From: an uncultured Paracoccaceae bacterium
GTDB taxonomy: Bacteria; Pseudomonadota; Alphaproteobacteria; Rhodobacterales; Rhodobacteraceae
Assembly: GCA_947501355.1 (NCBI GenBank)
Contig: CANMVA010000003.1
Location: forward strand, 62,001-126,000
Length of the DNA: 64,000 nucleotides
Direction of reading: 5' to 3'
Part shown: piece by piece, positions 43,310 to 53,000 of the stretch
Numbering within the stretch: the stretch's first letter is position 1
Layout of the letters: the number at the start of each line of letters is the position of its first letter
Notes under the pieces: generated by a model
Seen by the model: only the letters and a program-made list of their open reading frames with translations
Told to the model about the DNA's origin: nothing
Database searches by the model: none
Program-made: the position numbers and the translations under genes

Positions 43310-43728
43310 CAGATTTCCTCTTCCATCGCGAAGACAAGCGTCAGGATCGCCCCCAGCACGACCAGATAGACGCCGATGTCAAAAAACAGGATCGTCGAGA
43401 TCGGCAAGCCCTTGTCGTCGCCTTCCGCCCCGATGAAAAGCCACTGCCCCGTAAAGGGCGCGTCCCCGAAAAAAACCGAAAACAGCCCCGACAGAAGCGA
43501 GATGGCAAGCCCGACAGCGGCGATGTTCTGCGGGCTGACGCGCAGTGCCTGACGCGCCTCCGACGTGCCGCAGGACACGGCGTAAAGCACAAAGCCCGTG
43601 GCCCCTACGAGGCCGCCGATAAACCCGCCGCCCGGCTCGTTATGGCCGCGCAGCAGCATGTAGATCGAGAACACGAGCAAAAGTGACGACAGATAGCGCG
43701 TCGCCACCTGAAGGATCAGCGAATTCAT
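43309..43728 (-). CDS. mrpB: Na+/H+ antiporter subunit MrpB
   Basis: A 139-residue subunit with four hydrophobic segments: [40 protein letters not shown] with the conserved GGGFIGGL loop, [20 protein letters not shown] and [20 protein letters not shown]. It is a separate gene here, not fused to MrpA as in some alphaproteobacteria. Confidence 0.94.
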   Translation of the reverse strand: MNSLILQVATRYLSSLLLVFSIYMLLRGHNEPGGGFIGGLVGATGFVLYAVSCGTSEARQALRVSPQNIAAVGLAISLLSGLFSVFFGDAPFTGQWLFIGAEGDDKGLPISTILFFDIGVYLVVLGAILTLVFAMEEEI

Positions 43729-46043
43729 GGCGTATCCTCCTGAACATTCGTGTCTTTATTGGCCATCCCGCGACGGTGCCGCACAGGCTGGGTGGTGCGC
43801 AAAAGCGCATAGGCCGACAGGCCCGCGATCAAGACCACCGCGATCTCGCCAAATGTGTCCAGCGCCCGGAAATCCACGAGGATGACGTTAACGATGTTGC
43901 GGCCAAAGGCGTCCGGCCAGGCGGTCTCGTTGAAATAGGTCGTCAGGCGTGGATCGAACGGTGCCTCCAGCACCAGCAGGATCGTCATCGTCACGACCGC
44001 GCCGACGCCGATGGCCAAGAGAGCATCCCAAGGGCGATGGTCCGATTTGCCCCTCTGGTCCAAAAGCGGCAGGCGCAGCATGGCGACCGCGACGAGCACG
44101 ACAATCAGCGTCTCTACCAACAGCTGTGTGATCGCCACATCCGGCGCGCCGTAGATGATGAAGATGATCGCAACCGCGATACCCACCACGCCCAGGGCCG
44201 CAACTGCCGTGATCCGCGAGCGCGTGGTCACCGTCACCAAAGTGCCCGCGATCAGCAAAGTAATGACCGTCCAGTGTTTTGGCGCCAACTCGCCTTCAAA
44301 GACCAATGGCCAGTGAAACGCCTCCTTGGCCCAAAGCGTGCCGCCGACGCCCACGAAAAGCGTGGCAAAGATCACGAACATGTATTGCCGCAGAACACCC
44401 GATTGCAGCAGACGTGTCTGCCAGGCCGCCACAGCCTTCAGCCCGTCAAGGACGTTATCCCAACCTTTGTCAAATTTCGGCGAGGCCTCATTCACCTTGA
44501 TGAGCGCGGGCCGCAGGGTCCGGTGGAACGCGTAAAGCAGCCCCCCGATCACAAACGTCGCAATCGAAAGATAAAGCGCAAGGTTAACACCGGCCCAGAG
44601 CTTCAGCTCTTTCGCCTCCTCCATCGACCCAAGGAAGCCCTGCACCGTCGGGTTCACCAGATAGGTTTGCGCGTAGCCCGGCATCAGCCCAAAAAAGAGG
44701 CCAAGCACCGCCAGAACGACCGGTCCTGCCAGCATCGACCACGGCGCTTCGTGCGGCGTATGGGGCATCTCCCCTTCCGCTTTGCTCCAGAACGGGCGCA
44801 GCGCGACGATGCCTGCCACGGCCACCATCAAAGCGTTCGCCGCCAGCGACATACCCGCCACAAAGGTCACATTGGTCAGGGTTTCTTCGGCGCCCTTATA
44901 GGCCAGCTCTTTCGCGATGAAGCCCATGAAGGGCGGAATGCCCGCCATGCTCAACGCCGCCAAAGCCGCCGCAAAGGCCGTCACGGGCATCGCCTTGCCC
45001 AAGCCGCCCAGAACGTTGGCGTCCCGCGTCCCGGTCCCGTGGTCGATACAGCCCACGACCAGAAAGAGCGCCGCTTTATAAAGCGAATGCACCACCAGAA
45101 ACGTCACAAACGCCGTGATCGCATAGCCCTCTGCCGAGCCGAGCAACATGGTTAACGTGCCCAGAGCCATCAACGTCGTATAGGCCAGCGCCTGCTTCAA
45201 ATCTGTCTGCCGAAACGCCAGGATCGACGCGAAAACCGCCGTCACCGCGCCAAAGACCGTCAGCGTCCACAGCCATAGCTCCGTCCCCGACAACCCGGGA
45301 TGCAAGCGCGCCATCAGGTAAACGCCGCCCTTCACCATCGTGGCCGAGTGCAGGAAGGCCGACACCGGTGTCGGGGCTGCCATCGCGTTCGGCAACCAGA
45401 AGTGAAACGGCACCTGCGCCGATTTCGTGAACGCACCCACAAGGATCAGGATCACGATCCCCACATACCAGGGATGCTCCCGGATCGCGTCGCCCTGGGC
45501 CAAAATTTCGGAAATCTCGAACGTGCCTGCGGCGACGCCCAGCAGGATAAAGCCCGCGAGCAAAACCAGCGCGCCCGCCCCCGTCAGCAACAACGCCTGC
45601 AAGGCCGAGCGGCGCGATTTCGCTTCTTCATTGTTGAAACCGATCAGCAGATAGGACGTGATCGTGGTTAATTCCCAAAACACGAACAAAGCGATCAGGT
45701 TATCGGCCAGAACCAACCCCAGCATCGCCAGCATGAAGCTGGTCAAATAAAGGGCAAACCGGTCATATTGCGGATGCCCGGCCAGATAGCTGTTCGAGTA
45801 AAGCATCACCGCCGTGCCGATTCCGCTGATCAGCAGCGAAAACGTCAGGCTCAGACCATCGATTGTAAACGACAGCGCGATGTCCAGCGAGGGCACCCAA
45901 TTCCACATAAGGCGCACAACCTCGCCTTGGCTCACTGGCCCCAGAAATTGCAGAAAATATGCGAAAAGTGCCGCGGCGATCAGGACAGGCACCCACCCTA
46001 CAACGCCATTTGAGGCTGATGCCCCGGGCTCAGATGCTGCCAT
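43725..46043 (-). CDS. mrpA: Na+/H+ antiporter subunit MrpA
   Basis: A 772-residue NuoL-like subunit, the largest of the Mrp complex, which exchanges cytoplasmic Na+ for H+ and supports pH and salt tolerance. It has about 20 membrane segments. Typical strings are [60 protein letters not shown] and, in the C-terminal MrpA-specific extension, [20 protein letters not shown] and [20 protein letters not shown]. It is the first gene of the seven-gene operon and diverges from an OxyR-like regulator across a 244-bp gap containing a long inverted repeat. Confidence 0.95.
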   Translation of the reverse strand: MAASEPGASASNGVVGWVPVLIAAALFAYFLQFLGPVSQGEVVRLMWNWVPSLDIALSFTIDGLSLTFSLLISGIGTAVMLYSNSYLAGHPQYDRFALYLTSFMLAMLGLVLADNLIALFVFWELTTITSYLLIGFNNEEAKSRRSALQALLLTGAGALVLLAGFILLGVAAGTFEISEILAQGDAIREHPWYVGIVILILVGAFTKSAQVPFHFWLPNAMAAPTPVSAFLHSATMVKGGVYLMARLHPGLSGTELWLWTLTVFGAVTAVFASILAFRQTDLKQALAYTTLMALGTLTMLLGSAEGYAITAFVTFLVVHSLYKAALFLVVGCIDHGTGTRDANVLGGLGKAMPVTAFAAALAALSMAGIPPFMGFIAKELAYKGAEETLTNVTFVAGMSLAANALMVAVAGIVALRPFWSKAEGEMPHTPHEAPWSMLAGPVVLAVLGLFFGLMPGYAQTYLVNPTVQGFLGSMEEAKELKLWAGVNLALYLSIATFVIGGLLYAFHRTLRPALIKVNEASPKFDKGWDNVLDGLKAVAAWQTRLLQSGVLRQYMFVIFATLFVGVGGTLWAKEAFHWPLVFEGELAPKHWTVITLLIAGTLVTVTTRSRITAVAALGVVGIAVAIIFIIYGAPDVAITQLLVETLIVVLVAVAMLRLPLLDQRGKSDHRPWDALLAIGVGAVVTMTILLVLEAPFDPRLTTYFNETAWPDAFGRNIVNVILVDFRALDTFGEIAVVLIAGLSAYALLRTTQPVRHRRGMANKDTNVQEDTP

Positions 46044-46124
46044 TTTATCCCTCGTCCAGTCGTCACCTGACCCAGATCAGGCGTATTCCAATTCTCAATT
46101 TAGGGTAAACCCCCAGAATGTCGA

Positions 46125-46167
46125 CAGCCGGGGCATGTCCCACCCCCCGTGTGACATGCCCCGGCTG
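46125..46167. repeat. Perfect 15-bp inverted repeat in the mrpA/oxyR-like divergent region
   Basis: CAGCCGGGGCATGTC at 46125-46139 is exactly repeated in reverse complement at 46153-46167 with a 13-base spacer. No T-run follows on either side, so it does not look like a standard terminator. It may be a regulatory hairpin in the mrp leader or an operator. Confidence 0.6.
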
Positions 46168-46251
46168 ACGTCCGTCTCAGTATATCGTTCCGGATGTCAC
46201 AAAGATAAGGCAAAGGATTAATAGGAAAACCCGACCAAAACAATAATTTCG

Positions 46252-46266
46252 ATAGCTTTTTCCTAT
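46252..46266 (+). promoter_or_regulatory. OxyR-type half operator upstream of the OxyR-like gene
   Basis: ATAG-N7-CTAT (ATAGCTTTTTCCTAT) matches one half of the OxyR tetramer site ATAG-N7-CTAT-N7-ATAG-N7-CTAT; the second half is not conserved upstream. It lies 21 bp before the preferred ATG at 46288, a place suited to autorepression. Confidence 0.45.
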
Positions 46267-46287
46267 CATATGGTGAATCCTCCGATC

Positions 46288-47223
46288 ATGTCCGATCTCA
46301 CCCTCCGCCAACTACGTTATCTCAGCGCCCTCGCCGACACGCGCCATTTCCGCAAAGCCGCCGAGCGAGAGGGGATCAGCCAGCCCTCCCTTTCCGTGCA
46401 GATCAGCAACCTCGAAGACACTCTCGCCCTGCGCCTTGTCGAACGCGGTCGCGGCCCCGTCACCTTAACCCCAGCAGGTCGTGAGGTTTTACTACGCGCC
46501 CAAGCGATCCTCGACGATGTGCAGCGCCTCCGCGACATCTCCAACACGCTGAAATCCGGGCTGTCCGGAACGCTCCGCCTTGGGGTCAGCCCCACGCTCG
46601 GCCCCTATCTCATGCCCTATGTCGTAGCCGAGTTGCACCGCGCTTACCCCGACCTTTCGCTTTACATCCGCGAACACACCCCCGCCGATCTGCGCCACGA
46701 ATTGGAACGAGGCGGCCACGACATCCTGCTCACCCAGCTTCCTGTCACCGGCGCAGACCTGACGACCCGCCGTCTTTTCCGCGAACCGCTCTCGCTCGTC
46801 ACCGCCTCCGATCATCCGCTCGCCAGCCGCGCCCAGATCATCGAAGGCGATCTGCACGGCCAGGCCATCCTCTCTCTCGGTCCCGGCTACGCGCTGCACG
46901 ATCAGATCGCCGGCCTATGCGCCGACACAGGCGCCGAGTTACAGCGCGACTACGAGGGCACCTCCCTTGATGCGCTGCGCCAGATGGTCGGCATGGGCAT
47001 GGGCGCGACCTTCCTGCCCGCGCTTTATATCGCGTCTGAAATCCCGGAAGGCGATCCGTCGCTCGCCATCCGCCCCATGAAACGCCCCGCTTTGCACCGC
47101 AGCGTTGGTCTGGTCTGGCGCAAACGCTCCGGCAATCTCACCGCGTTCGACCGCATCGCGGACGCCATCACCCGCGTCGCCAAAGACCGCTTCGCGGGCC
47201 TCATCGCGATCCAATCCGATTAA
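46288..47223 (+). CDS. OxyR-like LysR regulator lacking the peroxidatic cysteine
   Basis: A 311-residue LysR-type regulator with overall OxyR character: LRQLRYLSALADTRHFRKAA, SQPSLSVQISNLEDTLALRL, LGVSPTLGPYLMPYVVAELH, and TSLDALRQMVGMGMGATFLP. In E. coli OxyR the redox pair lies in HCLRDQAMGFC. Here the matching segment is Y201-ALHDQIAGL-C211, so the position of Cys199 is Ala202 and only the resolving-type Cys211 remains. Hydrogen-peroxide sensing by disulfide formation is therefore unlikely. ATG at 46288 (MSDLTLRQ) is preferred to 46270. It diverges from the mrp operon and may control it. Confidence 0.82.
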   Translation: MSDLTLRQLRYLSALADTRHFRKAAEREGISQPSLSVQISNLEDTLALRLVERGRGPVTLTPAGREVLLRAQAILDDVQRLRDISNTLKSGLSGTLRLGVSPTLGPYLMPYVVAELHRAYPDLSLYIREHTPADLRHELERGGHDILLTQLPVTGADLTTRRLFREPLSLVTASDHPLASRAQIIEGDLHGQAILSLGPGYALHDQIAGLCADTGAELQRDYEGTSLDALRQMVGMGMGATFLPALYIASEIPEGDPSLAIRPMKRPALHRSVGLVWRKRSGNLTAFDRIADAITRVAKDRFAGLIAIQSD

Positions 47224-47227
47224 CCTC

Positions 47228-47276
47228 AACGCGCGCCCCCGCCCCTTCGCTTTTCCAAAATATCCCCGCCGGAGGC
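47228..47276. repeat. 49-bp intergenic repeat, copy A
   Basis: Begins AACGCGCGCCCCCGCCCCTT and ends TATCCCCGCCGGAGGC. It is identical to copy B at 48546 except for one base and lies just downstream of the glycosylase gene stop. Confidence 0.85.
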
Positions 47277-47283
47277 TCCGTCC

Positions 47284-48480
47284 TCAGCCGCGCAACCACC
47301 CGTCTGCAAACTGAACCCGCTCCACCCCCGCCAAATGCCGAACCCGCTCCAGTTCCGAGGCCAAGCCCGCACAGCGCGCCTTACCCATCCGAACCCCCGC
47401 CTCTGGCCAGAACGCGCGCACCGCCAAAACATCCCCCTCCCGCTTGGCATCCACGCGCCCAATCAGCCGGTCGCCCTGCATCACGGGAAACACGTAATAG
47501 CCATAGCGCCGCTTCGCTTCCGGCACGAAAATCTCGATCCGGTAGTGAAAACCAAAGAGCCGCTCCGCCCGCGCACGGTCCCTTAGCGCCGGGTCAAACG
47601 GCGATAACAGCCGCACCCGCGACGATGGCGCGGGCAAATCGCGCACCTCCTGTAGCATCGCCTCGGTGGTAAAACTGCGCCGTAAAGCCCCATCCGCCAT
47701 CTCGACATCCACCGCGCAAATCCGCCCGTCCGCCAAAGCCGCGGCACACCACGCTTTCGCCTCGTCCCGCGTCACAATCTCGTAAAACGCGGCCAACTCG
47801 CCGCTGGTCCCGAACCCGATCCGCTCCAAAGCCGAAGCCATCGCCCAGTCCACAATCTCCTCATCAGAACGCCGCGCGTTCAAATACTCCGCCGGGATCA
47901 CCCGTTCGGTCAGATCGTAATACTTGCGAAACCCGCGCCTATGGCAAATCGCCAGTTCGCCGGCCCGCCACAAATACTCCAGCGCAGTTTTTGACGGATG
48001 CCAGTCCCACCAGCCCTGCGATCCTTTCGCCTCGTCCTGCCCTACATCCATCGAGCAAGCCGCCCCGTGATCGGCCACATGGCGCAAGACCGTGTCGATC
48101 TCGTCCTGCCACCCCTCGCGCCGGGCCGCAGGCCAGCGCGCCTGCATCCGTGCCGCATCACGGGCAAATTTCAGCCGCCACATCGGATAGGCCGCCATCG
48201 GGATCACCGAGGCATCATGGGTCCAATGCTCAAACGCCGTCCGCCGCTTGGCCACCAACGCCCCCAAAGCAGGCGGGCGATACTGCCCCCGGCGCGCCCA
48301 CAAGATCAGATCATGCGCCCGCGCCAGCGTATTCACACTGTCCACCTGCACAAAGCCCAAACGCTCAAGCACATGGTCCAGATCAGCCCCCTGACCCGTG
48401 CCCGACCCGGGCCGCAGCAACAGATGCCGATCCAGAAACAGCCGCCGGGCCAGATCATTGCGCAACACAGGAACACTCAT
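47284..48480 (-). CDS. Winged helix-turn-helix DNA glycosylase, YcaQ/AlkX-type
   Basis: A 398-residue protein of the HTH_42/YcaQ family; characterised members are DNA glycosylases that unhook interstrand crosslinks and remove bulky alkylated bases. Family strings are FVQVDSVNTLARAHDLILWA, HWTHDASVIPMAAYPMWR, a W-D-W-H-PSK-TALEYLWRAGEL region with the QxD-like catalytic context, RVRLLSPFDPALRDRARAER and FGFHYRIEIFVPEAKRRYGY. It stands alone on the minus strand, bracketed by the two copies of the 49-bp repeat. Confidence 0.85.
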   Translation of the reverse strand: MSVPVLRNDLARRLFLDRHLLLRPGSGTGQGADLDHVLERLGFVQVDSVNTLARAHDLILWARRGQYRPPALGALVAKRRTAFEHWTHDASVIPMAAYPMWRLKFARDAARMQARWPAARREGWQDEIDTVLRHVADHGAACSMDVGQDEAKGSQGWWDWHPSKTALEYLWRAGELAICHRRGFRKYYDLTERVIPAEYLNARRSDEEIVDWAMASALERIGFGTSGELAAFYEIVTRDEAKAWCAAALADGRICAVDVEMADGALRRSFTTEAMLQEVRDLPAPSSRVRLLSPFDPALRDRARAERLFGFHYRIEIFVPEAKRRYGYYVFPVMQGDRLIGRVDAKREGDVLAVRAFWPEAGVRMGKARCAGLASELERVRHLAGVERVQFADGWLRG

Positions 48481-48545
48481 GGCGCCACGTTACTCCAACC
48501 GCTCCATAGCGCCAGCCCATTAACCTTAACGCGCGCCCGCCCCTT

Positions 48546-48594
48546 AACGCGCGCCCCCGCCCCTTCGCTTTTTCAAAATATCCCCGCCGGAGGC
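48546..48594. repeat. 49-bp intergenic repeat, copy B, with partial tandem copy
   Basis: Same orientation as copy A and one mismatch over 49 bp. Immediately before it (48527-48545) the first part of the unit, TTAACGCGCGCCCGCCCC, is present again as a truncated tandem copy. Confidence 0.85.
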
Positions 48595-48662
48595 ATCCAT
48601 GATCCACCAAAACCACCACCCCCGGGGCTGACAAGCGCCCCCGCCACGCTATCTCGCCCACC

Positions 48663-49982
48663 ATGAGTGAGCAGCCCAAAGCGCAAGCGCGCGCCATCCC
48701 CGCGACCCGCCTGTCGCGCTTCAATCAACTGGCCTCCATGACCGCCCGCGTGGGCGGCAACATGGCCGGCGGCGCGCTGCAAGACCTTGCCCGCGGCCAG
48801 CGCCCCAGCATGCGCAACCTGTTGCTGACGCCCGGCAATATGCGCCGCATTGCCGATGATCTGGCCAAGATGCGCGGGGCGGCCATGAAAATCGGCCAGC
48901 TTGTCTCCATGGACACCGGCGACGTGCTGCCGCCAGAGCTTGCTCAGATTTTCGCGCGCCTGCGCGCCGACGCCGATTTCATGCCCCCCGCCCAGTTGAA
49001 AAAAGTGCTAAACGCCAATTGGCGCGACGGCTGGCTCAAAGAATTTCACCGCTTCGATGTCCACCCCATCGCCGCCGCCTCCATCGGGCAGGTCCATCGC
49101 GCGCAGCTCAAAGACGGGCGCGATTTGGCCATCAAAGTGCAATATCCCGGCGTCGCCAAAAGCATCGACAGCGATGTCTCCAATGTCGGCGCGCTGATGA
49201 AACTCTCCGGCCTGCTGCCTGCCGGGTTCGAGCTGAAACCCTACCTGATCGAGGCCCGCCGCCAGCTGCACGAGGAAACCGACTACGCGCTTGAGGGCCG
49301 CCAACTGCAAGCCTTCCGCACCCATCTGGCAGGGCATCCCGCCTTCACCCTTCCCGAATTGCACGAAGACTGGACGACCGAAAATATCCTGACGATGTCC
49401 TATGTCTCGGGCATCGCCATCGAAGACGCGATCTCCGCGCCGCAAGAGACGCGCAACCAGATCGCAGACCATCTGCTTCGCCTCATGCTGGACGAGCTTT
49501 TCACCTTCCACCTAATGCAGACCGACCCCAATTTCGCGAATTACCGCTACGCACCCGACAGCGGCAAAATCATCCTGCTGGATTTCGGCGCGACCCGCGC
49601 GATTGATCCTGCGCTGGCAGACCAATACCGCCGCCTGATGCGCGCAGGCTTTGCGGACGACACCGAAGCGCTCCACGCCGTCGCGATGGAGGTGGGCTTT
49701 CTCTCCGAGCAGACAGAGCCGCGCCACGCCACCCGCATCCTGCGCATGATGCAATTGGTCTTCGCCGCCCTGTCCGAGGACGCGGTCTTCGATTTCACCC
49801 GCACCGATCTGTCAGACGCCATGAATGCCGAAGGGCGCGCCCTTGCCGAAGACGGTTTTGTGCCGCCGCCCCTGCCGATGGATGTCCTCTATCTGCAACG
49901 CAAATTTGGCGGCATGTTCCTGCTCTGCGCCCGGCTCAAAGCCCAGGTGCCGCTGCGCGCCTTGATCGAAAAGTATCTTTAA
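48663..49982 (+). CDS. ABC1/AarF/UbiB family atypical kinase
   Basis: A 439-residue member of the ABC1/ADCK family, atypical protein-kinase-like ATPases linked to ubiquinone biosynthesis. The KxGQ motif is MRGAAMKIGQLVSMDTGDVL; then PIAAASIGQVHRAQLKDGRD with the Ala-rich loop in place of the Gly-rich loop, LAIKVQYPGVAKSIDSDVSN, and the catalytic region HLMQTDPNFANYRYAPDSGK then IILLDFGATRAI. No C-terminal membrane anchor is evident, so it resembles the COQ8/ADCK3-type proteins more than UbiB proper. Confidence 0.88.
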   Translation: MSEQPKAQARAIPATRLSRFNQLASMTARVGGNMAGGALQDLARGQRPSMRNLLLTPGNMRRIADDLAKMRGAAMKIGQLVSMDTGDVLPPELAQIFARLRADADFMPPAQLKKVLNANWRDGWLKEFHRFDVHPIAAASIGQVHRAQLKDGRDLAIKVQYPGVAKSIDSDVSNVGALMKLSGLLPAGFELKPYLIEARRQLHEETDYALEGRQLQAFRTHLAGHPAFTLPELHEDWTTENILTMSYVSGIAIEDAISAPQETRNQIADHLLRLMLDELFTFHLMQTDPNFANYRYAPDSGKIILLDFGATRAIDPALADQYRRLMRAGFADDTEALHAVAMEVGFLSEQTEPRHATRILRMMQLVFAALSEDAVFDFTRTDLSDAMNAEGRALAEDGFVPPPLPMDVLYLQRKFGGMFLLCARLKAQVPLRALIEKYL

Positions 49983-50096
49983 GGTCCTCGCGCCCGGCAC
50001 AATGGATGCAAAGCAGACACACTGTCTCGCATCTGTTAACCCTCTGACTCTCAGGCCTGTTGTGACGACAATATTCCGCCCGGTAAGGTCCTCGCC

Positions 50097-53000
50097 ATGC
50101 CGGATAGCCCCAATATCCTCTTCATCGCCGTCGATGATCTGTTTGAATTCACTGCGTTCCGAAACTCCTTCGGCGTGGAAATCCAGACACCGAACATGGA
50201 CCGCCTTCTGGATAAATCCGCCCATTTCGAGAACGCCTTTGCGACCACGCCCGTCTGCAACCCGTCGCGCACCTCGTCGCTGACCGGCAAATCCCCGTTC
50301 GAGACGAACGTGCTGGATAACGTCGTCGCTTGGCATGAGGAAAACCCGGTCGAGGAATCCCTGCCTGCCGCGCTGAAAGATGACGGCTATCACACGGCCT
50401 CGGCTGGCAAGATTTTCCACGGCTACAAACCGCCCCCCGATTTCGTGCAGGACCGCGTGTTCTCTGAAGAGGTCCCTAATATCCGCGACAGCTTTGACAA
50501 GAACGACGGCCTCTCAAATGGCGGCGGCTGGCAGGCCAAGGGCTATACCGGCGCGGATGATCAATTCTACGATCACAAGGTCGCCTCTTGGGGCGTCGAG
50601 TTCCTTGAGGACTACGACCAGCAAGACCCGTTCATGCTGATGCTTGGCTTCAAACATCCCCATAACAATTTCGAGGCGCCACAGCAGTATTACGACCTGT
50701 ATGACCTCGACCAGATCAAGGTGCCCGACAGCTGGGTCGCAGGCGATCTGTCAGACGCACCGGCCTTCGCGCAACAATTCATGAACAAGGGGCAGTTCTT
50801 CCCCGACAAGGACATGGATGTCTGGAAAGGCACGGTCGAGGGCTACCTCGCCGCGATCTCCCATGCCGACGCTCAGATCGGGCGCGTTCTGGACGCGCTC
50901 GACGCCTCCCCGCATGCCGATAACACTGCAATCCTGCTGCATTCGGATCACGGGTTCCAACTGGGCGACAAGGACCATTTCGGCAAGTTCACCCTGTGGG
51001 AGGAAAGCGCCAAGGCGCCGCTCTTTCTGCACCTGCCCGGCATGACCGAAGGCACTACAATCTCGACCCCGGTCAGCCTGATCGACATCATGCCCACGCT
51101 GCTGGATCTGGCCGGGGCCGACCCTGCCCCCTATGCCATTGGCGAAAGCCTCATGCCGCTTGTCGATGACGACTACGGCACCCATTCCGGCGGCCCGGTC
51201 TTCACGCAAGTCTACGGATCGCTCTCGCTGCGCTCGGACGATCTGCGGTTCATCCGCTACGCCGACGGGTCCGAAGAGCTATATAACACCGCGACCGATC
51301 CCGGCCAGCACACCAATCTCGCGACCGACACCGCCTATGCGCAAACCCTGCAAGACCTGCGCGCAGAGATGTGGATTGAGGCCGATATCTACGGCCTGAC
51401 GACCAACGATTATGACCCGACCCTGACAGGCACCAGCGGCACCGATGTGCTGATGGCCCAGCCCGAAACCGAAACGCTTGAGGGCGGCGCGGGCGATGAC
51501 GTTTACTTCCTATATGACAACACCGCCCAAGTCGTTGAAGCCGCAGATGGCGGCCATGATCTGGCCTATCTCTCCGGTGTCGGCCCTATCGACCTGCCCG
51601 ACAATGTTGAGGACGGCTTTATCGGCGTGCTGACAGCGCCTGAGCGGATCAAGGTGACCGGCAATGATCTCGACAACACGTTCTGGACCCAGGGCGCCTC
51701 GGTCGAGCTGCGCGCGGGCGCAGGCGACGACGTCATCAACACCGACCAATGGTCCGGAAATCGCCTGTGGGGCGAGGACGGCAATGACATCCTCAAAGGC
51801 GGCAATTGGAGCGACCGTCTCGATGGCGGCACTGGCGACGACATCCTTATCGGCGGGCGTGGTACCGACTTCCTCAAAGGTGGAGCTGGGGCCGACCAGA
51901 TGGATGGCGGCGCGGGCTTCGACACGGTCGATTACAAGCACGCCGACAGCGATATCTACGTGAACCTCCATATCGGACGCGGCTATGGCGGCGACGCCCA
52001 GGGCGACCGGTTGACCGGGATCGAACGGGTCTGGGGCAGCAAATACGGCGACACGATCATGGGCGACCACGGCGCCAACACCCTGATCGGCAATAATGGC
52101 GACGACTATATCAACGCCTTTTCCGGTGATGATGACCTCTATGGCGGTCAGGGCAACGACATCATCCTTGGCGGCGATGACAACGACTGGATCGACGGTG
52201 GCACCGGCGACGACACGCTCGACGGCGGGCGCGGCCATGACCGGATCATGGGCGGCGAAGGGGCGGACCGGATCAATGGCGGCGATGGTCAGGACGTGGC
52301 TGATTACTCCGCCTCCGACGGCGACGTCTATGTCAATCTCAACACCGGGCGCGGCTGGGGCCATGACGCCGAGGGCGACCGTCTCAGCAATATCGAAGAG
52401 GTCGAAGGCTCTGACTTCAACGACACACTCATGGGCAGCGGCGGCGACGACATCCTGATCGGCGGCGATGGCGACGATTATATCAATGCTTCCCACGGCG
52501 ATGACATTCTGGTGGGTGGCAGAGGCGCAGACGCCCTGATCGGCAGCTTCGGCGATGATATGGTAACCTATGAAGACAGCGCCGAAGGGGTCGTTGTGCA
52601 ACTTGGCCTTGGCCGCGGCTGGCAAGGCGACGCCGCGGGCGACACCTATCACGGCATCGAAGATGCCGAAGGCTCCACCTATGCCGATACGCTGATCGGC
52701 AACGCCGAGGACAACATGCTGATTGGCGGCGCGGGCGACGACTATATCCATGGCGGCCACGGCGATGACCTGCTCGAAGGTGGCGCGGGCGCGGATGCGC
52801 TGGTGGGCGGTACTGGCCTCGACATCGTCGATTACACCGCATCTGGCAGCGGCGTCACCGTCAACCTCACCGATCTGACCGCCGCCGGCGGTGATGCCGC
52901 GGGCGATACCTTCTGGGCCGTCGAAGGCGTCGCCGGTTCCGATTATGACGACGACCTCACCGGAGCTGCGACAAGCTCGGGTATTCTTGGCGGTGACGGA

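Noticed and set aside
43683-45155. A 490-codon frame antisense to mrpA with many Arg/His residues
   Set aside because: Typical shadow composition opposite a membrane protein gene; mrpA is certain.
41448-46043. NADH dehydrogenase (complex I) subunits NuoL/M/N-like
   Set aside because: The order A-B-C-D-E-F-G with the MrpE, F and G signatures identifies a Mrp antiporter operon.
46288-47223. Calling this gene oxyR
   Set aside because: The peroxidatic cysteine is absent, so the symbol would imply an activity that the sequence does not support.
47228-48594. Composite transposon or insertion sequence flanked by repeats
   Set aside because: No transposase, no terminal inverted repeats within the 49-bp units and no target-site duplication; only a DNA glycosylase gene lies between.
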